Shown here piece by piece: positions 7,063 through 12,649 of a stretch of DNA of 15,182 nt (positions are counted from its first letter, which is position 1; every line of letters begins with the position of its first letter). The notes under the pieces are model-generated. The model was not told the DNA's origin. It saw only the letters and a program-made list of their open reading frames with translations, and did not search any database. This stretch comes from Hungatella sp. UBA3147 (GTDB taxonomy: Bacteria; Bacillota; Clostridia; Lachnospirales; Lachnospiraceae): contig DEYX01000153.1 of assembly GCA_002365025.1 (NCBI GenBank), positions 1-15,182 on the forward strand, in the 5' to 3' direction. The position numbers were made by a program, and so were the translations under genes.

Positions 7063-7380
7063 TCATTCAGTTCCACCCAAATTCTGAAAAACAAAATCCC
7101 CATTGTGGATAGATATGCCATCATGGATGCCGATGCGGTAAAACAATTCGCTTTCAAGATCATGTATCACCCTAAGGCTATTAAGAAGTGTGTCAATCAT
7201 AATAAAAGGTACTTCTGTTGTTTTCTCAAGTTGTGTATAATTCTTATCATACTCTTCATAAAACACATTTAAGTCCGGATTGCTCATGAGCGTATCCGAT
7301 ACCGTTTCATTTTCTAAATAATTCATGAAAGCCGCATATATAGCGTATCCTGTGGAAATTTTACTTTTCAAATCTTGCAT
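7063..7380 (-). CDS. 105-aa element protein, unknown
   Basis: I start it at the ATG at 7380 (MQDLKSKISTGYA), which has AAAGGAG about 9 bases upstream; longer versions reach into a structured leader. The protein is acidic and predicted helical (AAFMNYLENETVSDTLM; EEYDKNYTQLEKT), with no membrane segment or known motif. It lies between the 65-aa ORF and the integrase gene on the same strand. A perfect 9-bp inverted repeat (7405-7448) sits directly before its ribosome binding site. I do not recognise it. Confidence 0.65.
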   Translation of the reverse strand: MQDLKSKISTGYAIYAAFMNYLENETVSDTLMSNPDLNVFYEEYDKNYTQLEKTTEVPFIMIDTLLNSLRVIHDLESELFYRIGIHDGISIHNGDFVFQNLGGTE

Positions 7381-7404
7381 TATTTTTTCTCCTTTTTTCA
7401 TATT

Positions 7405-7448
7405 GCAGCAGGTTATTGATCGGGTTATAATAACAATGTACCTGCTGC
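7405..7448 (-). promoter_or_regulatory. hairpin just upstream of the 105-aa ORF
   Basis: GCAGCAGGT and ACCTGCTGC are exact complements around 26 bases that can extend the stem by ATTG/CAAT. The loop contains GGGTTATA, the half-site also seen in the divergent promoter region. It begins 24 bases from the ATG, so it could influence translation or end upstream transcription. Confidence 0.4.
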
Positions 7449-7490
7449 CGTGTTGGGTCTGTGGGCTCCTGCCCTTGTAAGAGTTGCTGC

Positions 7491-7688
7491 TCATGCAAGG
7501 GCTTTTACTTTAACTATCTTTCTACCTGTAATTTTCCCGGTTCTTCCTCTTGCTTCACATGCGAATATCGTCCCTTTATGTACTCCGAGCATTTTAGCAA
7601 GTTCTTCGGCACTTTCTTCCACCACAAGCGGTAATTCGTATTTGTCAGCAGTTACCGCAAGCCAGTAATATTCTTTTTTCCTTGACAT
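7491..7688 (-). CDS. 65-aa HTH-like element protein
   Basis: The sequence begins MSRKKEYYWLAVTADKYEL. It contains a likely helix-turn-helix (about 25-48: SAEELAKMLGVHKGTIFACE) followed by a basic tail (GRKIVKVKALA). This type of small protein is frequent in Clostridial mobile elements, with no assigned function that I know. It starts 12 bases after the 109-aa ORF, whose TAG stop overlaps the GAGGCGG ribosome binding site, so the two are coupled. DNA binding is inferred from the HTH pattern only. Confidence 0.7.
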   Translation of the reverse strand: MSRKKEYYWLAVTADKYELPLVVEESAEELAKMLGVHKGTIFACEARGRTGKITGRKIVKVKALA

Positions 7689-7700
7689 GTGCCGCCTCCT

Positions 7701-8030
7701 CTATGCCGTTACAAGCTGTACTTGTGATTGCCCAAAGAAGCAAGCTTTGTAAATTCTGTTATCTCCCCGGCTTCCCCAAATCAATTCCGTTTCAAACAGT
7801 GCTTTACTACCGTGAATTACTTCATAGCCTAACTTCTGCCACCCGCTCCAGGTGCTTGCTTCTTCATTAATCCCTGCCGCCGTTTTCGCTTCCTCAATTC
7901 GCTTTGTGTTGATTTCTTCAGCCTTTGCGGATAACCAAGCCCGATGTAAACATTCAGCAAAAGAAAGGTTCTTGTTTTTACGGTAATTCGTCCATGCTCT
8001 CAGCATAATTTTTCTAAGGTTGTATTTCAT
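7701..8030 (-). CDS. 109-aa conserved mobile-element protein, unknown
   Basis: Begins MKYNLRKIMLRAWTNYRKN; includes SFAECLHRAWLSAKAEE and a second region with GWQKLGYEVIHGSKALF. The sequence looks like a protein family common on Firmicute ICEs and plasmids, of unknown function. AAAGGAG lies 8 bases before the ATG. It is the first gene downstream of a perfect consensus promoter at 8264-8292, after a leader of about 225 bases containing repeats and a possible short ORF. The following 65-aa ORF is 12 bases away. No catalytic or membrane motif is visible. Confidence 0.72.
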   Translation of the reverse strand: MKYNLRKIMLRAWTNYRKNKNLSFAECLHRAWLSAKAEEINTKRIEEAKTAAGINEEASTWSGWQKLGYEVIHGSKALFETELIWGSRGDNRIYKACFFGQSQVQLVTA

Positions 8031-8257
8031 ATTCCCAGCTCCTTTCCTGCAACCCTGAAAGCATCTTCCCGGCTATTGCTTGTGGCTCACAGGTATATGG
8101 CTTTCAGTTTGTGGAGGCTTTCGACTTCTCCGGTTGCTTGTATGTTGTGGAAGGTTTTCGGCTGGATCATCTTCGGTTCTATTGCTCTCGCTCACCCGTA
8201 TATGGTTTCCAGCTTCACAACTTTTCGGGTTGTTCGTTTGCCGTTCCTGTATCTTAT
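8031..8257 (-). promoter_or_regulatory. long repeated leader of the 109-aa ORF operon
   Basis: About 225 bases lie between the predicted start (near 8257) and the ATG at 8030. Two imperfect copies of a 32-33 base unit occur at 8075-8107 and 8181-8212, sharing ATTGCT, CTCAC and GTATATGG. The GTATATGG blocks are 105 bases apart. On the minus strand one frame stays open through most of the leader, broken only by in-frame TGA at the same place in each unit (KLETIYG stop and KLKAIYL stop), and ends in ATGA overlapping the 109-aa start. Leader-peptide control is possible. Confidence 0.45.
8087..8170 (-). CDS. possible 27-aa leader peptide
   Basis: An ATG at 8170 opens a 27-codon frame (MIQPKTFHN ... 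HKLKAIYL) ending in TGA at 8087. Its last codons repeat in frame 105 bases upstream (KLETIYG, stop). There is no good ribosome binding site before it, so it may not be translated by itself. It could also be the remains of a longer gene. Confidence 0.3.
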   Translation of the reverse strand: MIQPKTFHNIQATGEVESLHKLKAIYL

Positions 8258-8263
8258 GTATTA

Positions 8264-8292
8264 ATTATAACCCTTTTCGGGTTATATGTCAA
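8264..8292 (-). promoter_or_regulatory. perfect sigma-A promoter with palindromic operator, leftward
   Basis: Minus strand TTGACA (8292-8287), 17-base spacer, TATAAT (8269-8264). The spacer and -10 contain an 8-bp perfect inverted repeat, TATAACCC/GGGTTATA, at 8266-8273 and 8279-8286. A strong promoter with a built-in operator is typical of an autoregulated switch. It drives the 109-aa, 65-aa, 105-aa and probably integrase genes. Confidence 0.8.
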
Positions 8293-8355
8293 CTATTTTT
8301 TATTATATTTTTTATTATTTATTACCCTTTTTATGTTTTATCTATTCTTTTATAG

Positions 8356-8384
8356 TTGACTTATAACCGATTTTATATTATCAT
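8356..8384 (+). promoter_or_regulatory. rightward promoter of the toxin-antitoxin operon
   Basis: TTGACT (8356-8361), 17-base spacer, TATCAT (8379-8384), about 29 bases before the XRE ATG. The spacer begins TATAACC (8362-8368), the same half-site at the same position relative to the -35 as in the leftward promoter. The two -35 boxes are separated by 63 AT-rich bases. Confidence 0.65.
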
Positions 8385-8412
8385 TAAATAAATAATGAAA
8401 GGAGGCTATACC

Positions 8413-8862
8413 ATGCGCTATACTTCAAAAGAGCAACTAATAATTGAATATAAAAAACTGCTTCTCGAAAAACAAATAAGTCAAAAAGAAGTGGCAAAAA
8501 AACTGAATCTACTCCCCCAGGCATTAACAAAAATCCTTAATAAACAAAATTTCAGTTTTGATGATATGAGTAAATTACTTTCAGCTATCGGTTACAATAT
8601 AGAAATTCAGTTTACACCTTCCAAAGCACCAGAACCCTCAGACCCACCAGAACCGGCCTCCACCGTCCAGGCTCCCAAAAGGTCATTGAATAACATTCGC
8701 GCTTTTACACCGGAAGCAGCAGCAAAGGTGGACTTGAAAAGGCTTGTTTCTGATATCGGGTACCAGTTTGATATTAAAGACGCTTTTGGAAATGATATTC
8801 TTGTCGACCTCATGAGCAAGGCCAGGCAGCAGGAGGCAGAACAGCAGCAGGCGCAACAATAG
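8413..8862 (+). CDS. XRE-family HTH regulator of the TA operon
   Basis: 149 aa from the ATG at 8413, preceded by AAAGGAGG 7 bases away; the ATG at 8395 overlaps that box and is unlikely. The N-terminal region (about 5-60) is an XRE-type helix-turn-helix: ISQKEVAKKLNLLPQALTKIL. A Pro-rich linker follows (about 68-85: APEPSDPPEPAST). A C-terminal domain of about 60 residues ends in a Gln-rich tail (QEAEQQQAQQ). It is first in an operon with RelE and antitoxin genes. It probably represses its promoter and possibly the divergent one through TATAACC sites; this is inferred from position. It may also act as an extra antitoxin-like component. Confidence 0.8.
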   Translation: MRYTSKEQLIIEYKKLLLEKQISQKEVAKKLNLLPQALTKILNKQNFSFDDMSKLLSAIGYNIEIQFTPSKAPEPSDPPEPASTVQAPKRSLNNIRAFTPEAAAKVDLKRLVSDIGYQFDIKDAFGNDILVDLMSKARQQEAEQQQAQQ

Positions 8863-8873
8863 GAGAGCAACGG

Positions 8874-9116
8874 ATGAATATTGAGTACTCAAAGCAAGCA
8901 GTAAAAGCCATTAACGGCATGGAGAAGCGGGGAAAGCTACGAATCAAAGCCGCAATAGAGGGATTGCCGGAAGGGGATATAAAACCACTAAAAGGCAGCA
9001 AGGGGAGTTATAGGCTACGTGTCGGGGACTGGCGCATATTATTTTCATACCCGGCAAAAGATATAATCTTGATAGAGAAAATCGCACCAAGAGGCGAAAT
9101 ATATAAGGGGGTGTAA
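8874..9116 (+). CDS. RelE/ParE-family toxin
   Basis: At 80 aa, this is the usual length for the compact RelE type. Diagnostic parts are MNIEYSKQAVKAI at the N-terminus, KPLKGSKGSYRLRVGDWRI in the middle (about 38-55; the conserved L-x-G..Y-R-x-R-x-G-x-x-R core) and the C-terminal IEKIAPRGEIYK. RelE members cut mRNA on the ribosome; ParE members poison gyrase. The compact form with PRGEIYK is more like RelE. AGGAGAG overlaps the XRE stop region, 11 bases between stop and start. Unusual order: the antitoxin follows rather than precedes it. Confidence 0.9.
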   Translation: MNIEYSKQAVKAINGMEKRGKLRIKAAIEGLPEGDIKPLKGSKGSYRLRVGDWRILFSYPAKDIILIEKIAPRGEIYKGV

Positions 9117-9119
9117 AAT

Positions 9120-9317
9120 ATGTCACCAATCAGAAAACAGCTTGATGAAATGCTTGACTATTTGCCGGAATCGGAGCAAGTACTACTTTTTGAAATTGTG
9201 AAAAGGTTTATCCCAGACGATGTGGCAACATCTGACGATTTAAAAGCAATCCAAGCAGCCCAAAGAGAATATGACCAGGGCGAAACAACCGGGCATAATG
9301 AAATTAACTGGAATTAA
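9120..9317 (+). CDS. antitoxin partner of the RelE toxin
   Basis: This 65-aa acidic protein has an N-terminal helical part (LDEMLDYLPESEQVLLFEIVK) and a C-terminal tail DLKAIQAAQREYDQGETTGHNEINWN. The tail matches the common RelB-like antitoxin pattern ending in G-E..x-H-x-(D/E)-I-N-W. It starts 3 bases after the toxin stop with AAGGGGGTG as ribosome binding site, overlapping the toxin end. Such antitoxins bind and block the toxin with the C-terminal tail and often act with a repressor. It is the last gene before a good terminator. Confidence 0.82.
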   Translation: MSPIRKQLDEMLDYLPESEQVLLFEIVKRFIPDDVATSDDLKAIQAAQREYDQGETTGHNEINWN

Positions 9318-9328
9318 GTAAACATCAT

Positions 9329-9357
9329 GGCAGCAGGCCCCCACTTGCTGCCTTTTT
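9329..9357 (+). terminator. rho-independent terminator of the TA operon
   Basis: GGCAGCA (9329-9335) and TGCTGCC (9346-9352) form a perfect 7-bp GC-rich stem with a 10-base loop, followed by TTTTT. It lies 11 bases after the antitoxin stop. Confidence 0.85.
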
Positions 9358-9469
9358 CATGTCCTTATGTCCGGCTTCCGTCAGTTCACCTTGTCCCCTT
9401 ATCCCATCATGACAGTGGGACCCCTCATCCCTTTGTTCATTCCTGCTTCAGTAGGGGAAATTATGCCTT

Positions 9470-9775
9470 TCATCCCTCTTCTGGTACTCCAAAAACCACG
9501 TCGTAATTTTCCGTTATGATCCCCGCCGTGTTCCTGTCCATGAATTCAAATGCCTTTTCCTCATCCAACAGACCAACTTTTTCTTCGTTGTCGGCACCCT
9601 CTCGGACGATGAAAAAAGTGCCCTTGCCTGTCCGGTACAACTTTTCAGAATTCCAAGCCGCTTTTGAAAACATGTCATTGCCATCTGCTACACAAAGAAG
9701 TGTTGATTTTTTAGGTATGTACTGCTTACCGCCAATATAGTACCGTTCTAATTTTTCCTTTGCTCTCCCTGCCAT
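9470..9775 (-). CDS. 101-aa element protein, unknown
   Basis: I start it at the ATG at 9775 (MAGRAKEKLERYY), which has AAAGGAGG nearby; the longer version to 9817 would read through that box. Visible features: a basic N-terminus, the stretch KQYIPKKSTLLCVADGNDMF, and TGKGTFFIVREGA. Soluble, no membrane segment. It is downstream of the sigma-factor pair by about 200 bases and has its own candidate promoter-like motif (9801-9829) that also occurs before the sigma gene. Convergent with the TA operon. No family recognised. Confidence 0.65.
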   Translation of the reverse strand: MAGRAKEKLERYYIGGKQYIPKKSTLLCVADGNDMFSKAAWNSEKLYRTGKGTFFIVREGADNEEKVGLLDEEKAFEFMDRNTAGIITENYDVVFGVPEEG

Positions 9776-9800
9776 ATGTCCTAACCTCCTTTCCCTGCCC

Positions 9801-9829
9801 CTTTTATGGGGTGACATATCAATTCAATT
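9801..9829 (-). promoter_or_regulatory. shared promoter-like motif, copy 1 (101-aa ORF)
   Basis: On the minus strand TTGATATGTC-N4-CCATAAAAG, also at 11510-11538 upstream of the sigma-factor gene. The 29-bp blocks agree at 24 positions. The motif ends 26 bases before the ATG, where a promoter would be expected, but it does not fit sigma-A spacing well. Confidence 0.4.
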
Positions 9830-9977
9830 CCCGGGGCGATTTGTTCAGCTTTTCTTGTTCCCCTGTATGCCTTGTAAGCTTGTTATTGTCCTGTGGTTAG
9901 CTCAAACTTGGTTACATGAGGATTTTTACACTAAAGCTATATAAATGCGAATGTAGGCCATTCCTGCCACTCATAAC

Positions 9978-10421
9978 CTATGGCCAGCGTATTCCGTCCA
10001 CCCCGTAAGCATGTATCATTAATTCATCAATCCCCTTTTTCAAATTCCTGTCATACACAGAATCCTTTATTTTCAGCTTTCCGCATATGCTACGCTTCCC
10101 CATAGGCTCCGACACCAGGTAACGCAGCACAAGGAGGTTGTGGCGCACTCTGTAAAATTCATCTTGCTTGTGATACTCATATGCGCGCTTGTGGCTGTCA
10201 AACAGGAATTTTACCACCACTTTAATTTCTTTGTCTGCTTCCCGGTTGATCCGGTACACTTCCAGCATGCCGACCAGTTCCCGCCTCCGGCTCTCGTAAG
10301 TGTCGGCATCAGGCCGTTCACTGCCTCCTGCTGCTTCCTGATCTTGTTCATGTAACATTCTTTCCGCCGTTGCCTTTGCGGTCCTTTGGATATCAGCAAT
10401 AACATCTTTCGGTAGTGTCAC
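9978..10421 (-). CDS. small HTH protein coupled to the sigma factor (ArpU-like?)
   Basis: 147 aa, starting at a GTG that overlaps the sigma stop by 4 bases (GTGA), with AAAGGGGG ahead, so translation is coupled. An N-terminal helical region (1-80) is charged (QRTAKATAERMLHEQDQEAAGG; YESRRRELVGMLEVY). A C-terminal segment (about 105-140: LVSEPMGKRSICGKLKIKDSVYDRNLKKGIDEL) looks like a sigma-region-4-type helix-turn-helix. This is similar in outline to ArpU/RinA-type phage late-gene regulators, but I cannot confirm homology. The coupled order suggests that the two proteins work together in transcription of element genes. Confidence 0.65.
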   Translation of the reverse strand: MTLPKDVIADIQRTAKATAERMLHEQDQEAAGGSERPDADTYESRRRELVGMLEVYRINREADKEIKVVVKFLFDSHKRAYEYHKQDEFYRVRHNLLVLRYLVSEPMGKRSICGKLKIKDSVYDRNLKKGIDELMIHAYGVDGIRWP

Positions 10422-11290
10422 AATAGTAGCCCCCTTTCCGTTTCGTCCAGCCCGTCAACAGTGCACTCATGCATGGCTTTGCGGATGCGTTCCTGGTTAC
10501 ATGGTGCGTCAAGAAAAGATTCCAGCATTTCCCGGTATTCACTCCGTAAAATCTTCTGGTAACTGATCTGTAAGCGGTTATATATTCCCTGCCTGCTGCT
10601 TCCTGTAAGTCTTGCAATGAATGAAACGGGCCTACCCTGGTAATGATGCAGGGTAACAATCTTTCTTTCCGTTGGCTCCAATACCTCCATGGCCTGGTGT
10701 AATGCCTGGTGTAATTCCTGCTGGTATACACTCCCGGTAACAACTTCCTCCAAACATTCTACACATGCCACACAATCACCAATCCCCCGTTGCTTTCCCT
10801 CTCCATCTGTCATATAGCTATCTAGGCTTATTTGATTCATGGCGTTTTCCGTGCTTTTCAGGATTCCATAGGCAGCAGATGAAAGCCCAAGTGCATTCCT
10901 GCACGCTTCATCATCGGGATATTTCCCATGTTCTGAAAAATAGCTTTTCTGGTATTCCATATGCTTCAAATAATTGTTTTTCAGATGTTCCGGAACCCTT
11001 ACAAGACCGCCACAATTCGCATGATAGCGGTACAATGATTTCCTGATGTGGTGCGGGGCATAGCTGAAGAATTTAACCCCGGCAGCAGGATCATAATTTT
11101 TTACCGCTTCCAGTAAGCCAAAGTATGACTGCTGCTTTGCGTCCTCAAATCCTTCCTCGTAGTTTTTAAGTCCGGTAATGTTCCGCACAAGGGTGTCAAT
11201 AAGTCCCTGATTGCGCTCCCATAACAAAGCCAAGTTCCCTTTCCGGTCCTCTCCTTGCTTGATCTGTCTCACTAATTCCTCATTACTCAT
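10418..11290 (-). CDS. sigma-70-family RNA polymerase sigma factor
   Basis: 290 aa. Region 2 is clear at about 45-90: EDAKQQSYFGLLEAVKNYDP and GVKFFSYAPHHIRKSLYRY, including the -10-binding helix. A region-3-like HTH spans about 96-155. Region 4 is at about 200-250: LEPTERKIVTLHHYQGRP then FIARLTGSSRQGIYNRLQ, the -35-binding HTH. A 35-residue tail follows. Region 1.1 is lacking, as in alternative or mobile-element sigma factors. GGAGGCGG precedes the ATG by 7 bases. Upstream is a 500-base repeat-rich region; downstream the coupled HTH protein. Its likely job is directing RNA polymerase to element promoters such as the TTGATATGTC motif; that is inference. Confidence 0.88.
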   Translation of the reverse strand: MSNEELVRQIKQGEDRKGNLALLWERNQGLIDTLVRNITGLKNYEEGFEDAKQQSYFGLLEAVKNYDPAAGVKFFSYAPHHIRKSLYRYHANCGGLVRVPEHLKNNYLKHMEYQKSYFSEHGKYPDDEACRNALGLSSAAYGILKSTENAMNQISLDSYMTDGEGKQRGIGDCVACVECLEEVVTGSVYQQELHQALHQAMEVLEPTERKIVTLHHYQGRPVSFIARLTGSSRQGIYNRLQISYQKILRSEYREMLESFLDAPCNQERIRKAMHECTVDGLDETERGLLL

Positions 11291-11370
11291 TTATGACCGC
11301 CTCCGCATTGACATTATTTTAGCCCTGTAATAAAATGGCTTTGCGGACATATTGAGGGGGCGGCCTTGCT

Positions 11371-11391
11371 AGAAGGGCAGCCTTCTTTTTT
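11371..11391 (+). terminator. terminator-like hairpin in the sigma leader, plus-strand orientation
   Basis: AGAAGG-GCAG-CCTTCT followed by TTTTT. No plus-strand gene lies upstream, so it would end an antisense RNA from the sigma gene or be a structural element of the leader. Confidence 0.35.
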
Positions 11392-11440
11392 ATGTTTTTT
11401 GTTTTTATGGTAATGGTATTGGTGATGGAACTGGTTACAG

Positions 11441-11472
11441 CGGATTTTCCGCGGATTGTCCTACGGATTGTC
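11441..11472. repeat. three tandem CGGATT(T/G)TC repeats
   Basis: Copies start at 11441, 11452 and 11464 (periods 11 and 12). The first overlaps the inverted repeat GCGGA-TTT-TCCGC. Helical spacing suggests binding of a protein on one DNA face. Confidence 0.55.
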
Positions 11473-11509
11473 ACATGGACATTATAACAGTAACAGCTTT
11501 TCAGCCCTT

Positions 11510-11538
11510 CTTTTATGGAACGACATATCAAATCAATA
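11510..11538 (-). promoter_or_regulatory. shared promoter-like motif, copy 2 (sigma gene leader)
   Basis: Minus strand TTGATATGTC-N4-CCATAAAAG, as at 9801-9829. It is about 220 bases before the sigma ATG, followed by GTTATAAT (11491-11484 on the minus strand), an additional -10-like sequence. Confidence 0.4.
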
Positions 11539-11708
11539 AGCGTTACATTGTAACAGCAATGAAACAATCGGTAACACAGAGGTAACATCCAAGTAACGAT
11601 GTTACCACCGGATTCCTTGGTGCTTCCTGGTATTCATGGGAATCTTATTGGAAATTAATTGGAAAATTTCCGGTTAAAGAAAAAGTACCAAAAAGAAAGT
11701 ATCATATT

Positions 11709-11791
11709 CCCCCTGTTATTATTTAATCTGTTAATTTTAATACTGTTATTATTAGGGGGATGGTATTCAAGATGTTGGGTGCCAACCCCCT
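11709..11791. repeat. AT-rich 15-bp tandem repeats between C5/G5 tracts
   Basis: CTGTTA starts at 11713, 11728 and 11743, three AT-only-tailed 15-bp units. CCCCCT (11709-11714) can pair with AGGGGG (11754-11759), and the latter can instead pair with CCCCCT at 11786-11791, which encloses GTTGG-GTG-CCAAC. Alternative pairing plus an AT-rich iteron-like array is typical of origin or attenuator DNA. Confidence 0.55.
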
Positions 11792-11802
11792 GAAATTCGA
11801 GA

Positions 11803-12105
11803 CTATGGAGAATTAACTTCATGGGTGAGCCTATAAACATTATACCCTAGCAGATTCCCATCCCTCTCACGTTCCCGGATAACTACTTTTAAACTAATCA
11901 GGATATCCATAAATTTATTAAACCTTTGTTTTCCCATTGATAACTCACTGCGCATCATTTCAACCCTTGGAAAGCAAGTTTCACCACTCCCGGCAAAACT
12001 GCATAGATAAGCATATATTGCTTTAGATTCCGGTGGTATATCTGAATTCCTCATAATTTCCTGGTACACAATCCCGTAGCCTCCTTTTTTTTCCTGCTTT
12101 TTCAT
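11803..12105 (-). CDS. HTH_36-type protein, replication-initiator-like
   Basis: This 100-aa protein has the pattern GYGIVYQEIMRNSDIPPESKAIYAYLCSFAGSG ... CFPRVEMMRSELSMGKQRFNKFMDILISLKVVI, a winged-helix domain of the HTH_36/RepA-N-terminal/DnaD-like kind (about 8-75). The wing residues RERERDGNLLGYNVYRL follow. Full plasmid initiators have an additional C-terminal domain that is missing here, so this may be a short regulator or a minimal initiator. It starts 15 bases after the excisionase-like gene, whose stop overlaps the AGGAG box. Next to it are the iteron-like repeats at 11400-11790, which could be its binding sites. Confidence 0.75.
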   Translation of the reverse strand: MKKQEKKGGYGIVYQEIMRNSDIPPESKAIYAYLCSFAGSGETCFPRVEMMRSELSMGKQRFNKFMDILISLKVVIRERERDGNLLGYNVYRLTHEVNSP

Positions 12106-12120
12106 TCATTATCGCTGCTC

Positions 12121-12315
12121 CTATTCGCTGATTTCGTCAAGATACTCCTGAACCTTTTTCACATTCCAGAGTACCCGGCGGCCTATTGTGATTCTGGCGT
12201 TTGCCGTGATGCCTATGTCTGTTGCTGATTTTCTCCCGACATGAAGCATATTCATAAGTTCCGCCGTATCAACGGTAATATTTTGCCCCTTAATTCCTTC
12301 CGTTGTTTTTCTCAT
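12121..12315 (-). CDS. excisionase-like small DNA-binding protein
   Basis: 64 aa: MRKTTEGIKGQNITV, then a MerR/AlpA-type winged helix TAELMNMLHVGRKSATDIGI and the typical ARITIGRRVLWNVKKVQEYL wing and C-terminal helix. This is the layout of Tn916-type Xis and related HTH_17 proteins that bend DNA at element ends and direct excision. AGGAG precedes the ATG. Unlike in Tn916, it is not beside int but at the opposite end of the integrated element; in the excised circle the two ends adjoin. A palindrome (12358-12373) lies just upstream, a likely operator. It may also regulate the HTH_36 gene. Confidence 0.75.
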   Translation of the reverse strand: MRKTTEGIKGQNITVDTAELMNMLHVGRKSATDIGITANARITIGRRVLWNVKKVQEYLDEISE

Positions 12316-12357
12316 TTATTCAACTCCTGTTCTTTTTATCTGATTCTACATAACCGT

Positions 12358-12373
12358 TATCAATCAATTGATA
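12358..12373. promoter_or_regulatory. palindromic operator upstream of the excisionase-like gene
   Basis: TATCAAT-CA-ATTGATA, a perfect 7-bp inverted repeat about 43 bases before the ATG. Likely bound by the product of a neighbouring HTH gene. Confidence 0.5.
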
Positions 12374-12649
12374 GACAGAGGATAACACACGTTTTTCATT
12401 AAAGCAAATTGCAAAAATACGTTTAATTTGTGCACATTCACCAAGTGATAAGAAAACGCTATAAACTATGGCATTTATCAAAGAATGCATGTCAAGGGGA
12501 GTAAACTATGGGTATCTGGAGCTTATTAACTAGATGTAAACTCCTCAATTTATATTTTTTTAATGGCTTAGTAAAAGTGATGAAAATGGTAGTTTTTTGA
12601 AAAAGTTTTTTTTACTTCCCTGAACCATAGAAGAGTAAACACATAAATC

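Larger units (their letters stand above)
11434..11605. repeat. eight GTAAC motifs on both strands, three at an 11-bp period
   Basis: GTAAC occurs at 11490, 11550, 11571, 11582 and 11593, and GTTAC at 11434, 11542 and 11601. Two perfect 13-bp palindromes result: GTTACATTGTAAC (11542-11554) and GTAACGATGTTAC (11593-11605). The 11571/11582/11593 copies are exactly 11 bp apart. Confidence 0.6.
11291..11802. other. 512-base repeat-rich non-coding region (candidate origin or control region)
   Basis: Between the replication-initiator-like gene and the sigma gene I see three short tandem repeat sets, inverted repeats, a plus-strand terminator-like hairpin and a shared promoter-like motif; details are separate entries. 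The open frames here (11319-11588, 11655-11840) are repeats read as codons, without ribosome binding sites. Position beside an initiator-like protein suits an origin, but operators for the sigma gene are equally possible. Confidence 0.55.

Noticed and set aside
6034..7272. Several plus-strand frames opposite int and the 105-aa ORF
   Set aside because: Antisense shadows of genes with clear motifs; no family resemblance or start signals.
8076..8359. Three overlapping plus-strand frames (62-91 aa) in the divergent promoter region
   Set aside because: They are antisense to the leader and run through both promoters and AT-rich DNA; no ribosome binding sites.
9402..9420. TCCCA...TGGGA inverted repeat as terminator of the 101-aa ORF
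   Set aside because: Only 5 bp of stem and no T-run on the minus strand.
10140..11046. Plus- and minus-strand frames of 64-116 aa overlapping the sigma and HTH genes
   Set aside because: They lie inside genes with strong domain evidence and lack ribosome binding sites.
11319..11588. 89-aa minus-strand open frame upstream of the sigma gene
   Set aside because: It runs through tandem repeats and a hairpin, has no clear ribosome binding site, and its composition (runs of Cys, Thr, Ile, Lys) reflects repeats rather than a protein.
11655..11840. 61-aa minus-strand frame overlapping the HTH_36 gene end
   Set aside because: It overlaps the well supported HTH_36 frame and then reads AT-rich 15-bp repeats; no start signals.
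12458..12494. Minus-strand TTGACA as promoter for the excisionase-like gene
   Set aside because: At 17-18 bases the -10 would be GCCATA or CCATAG, too weak to assert; mentioned only within the region entry.
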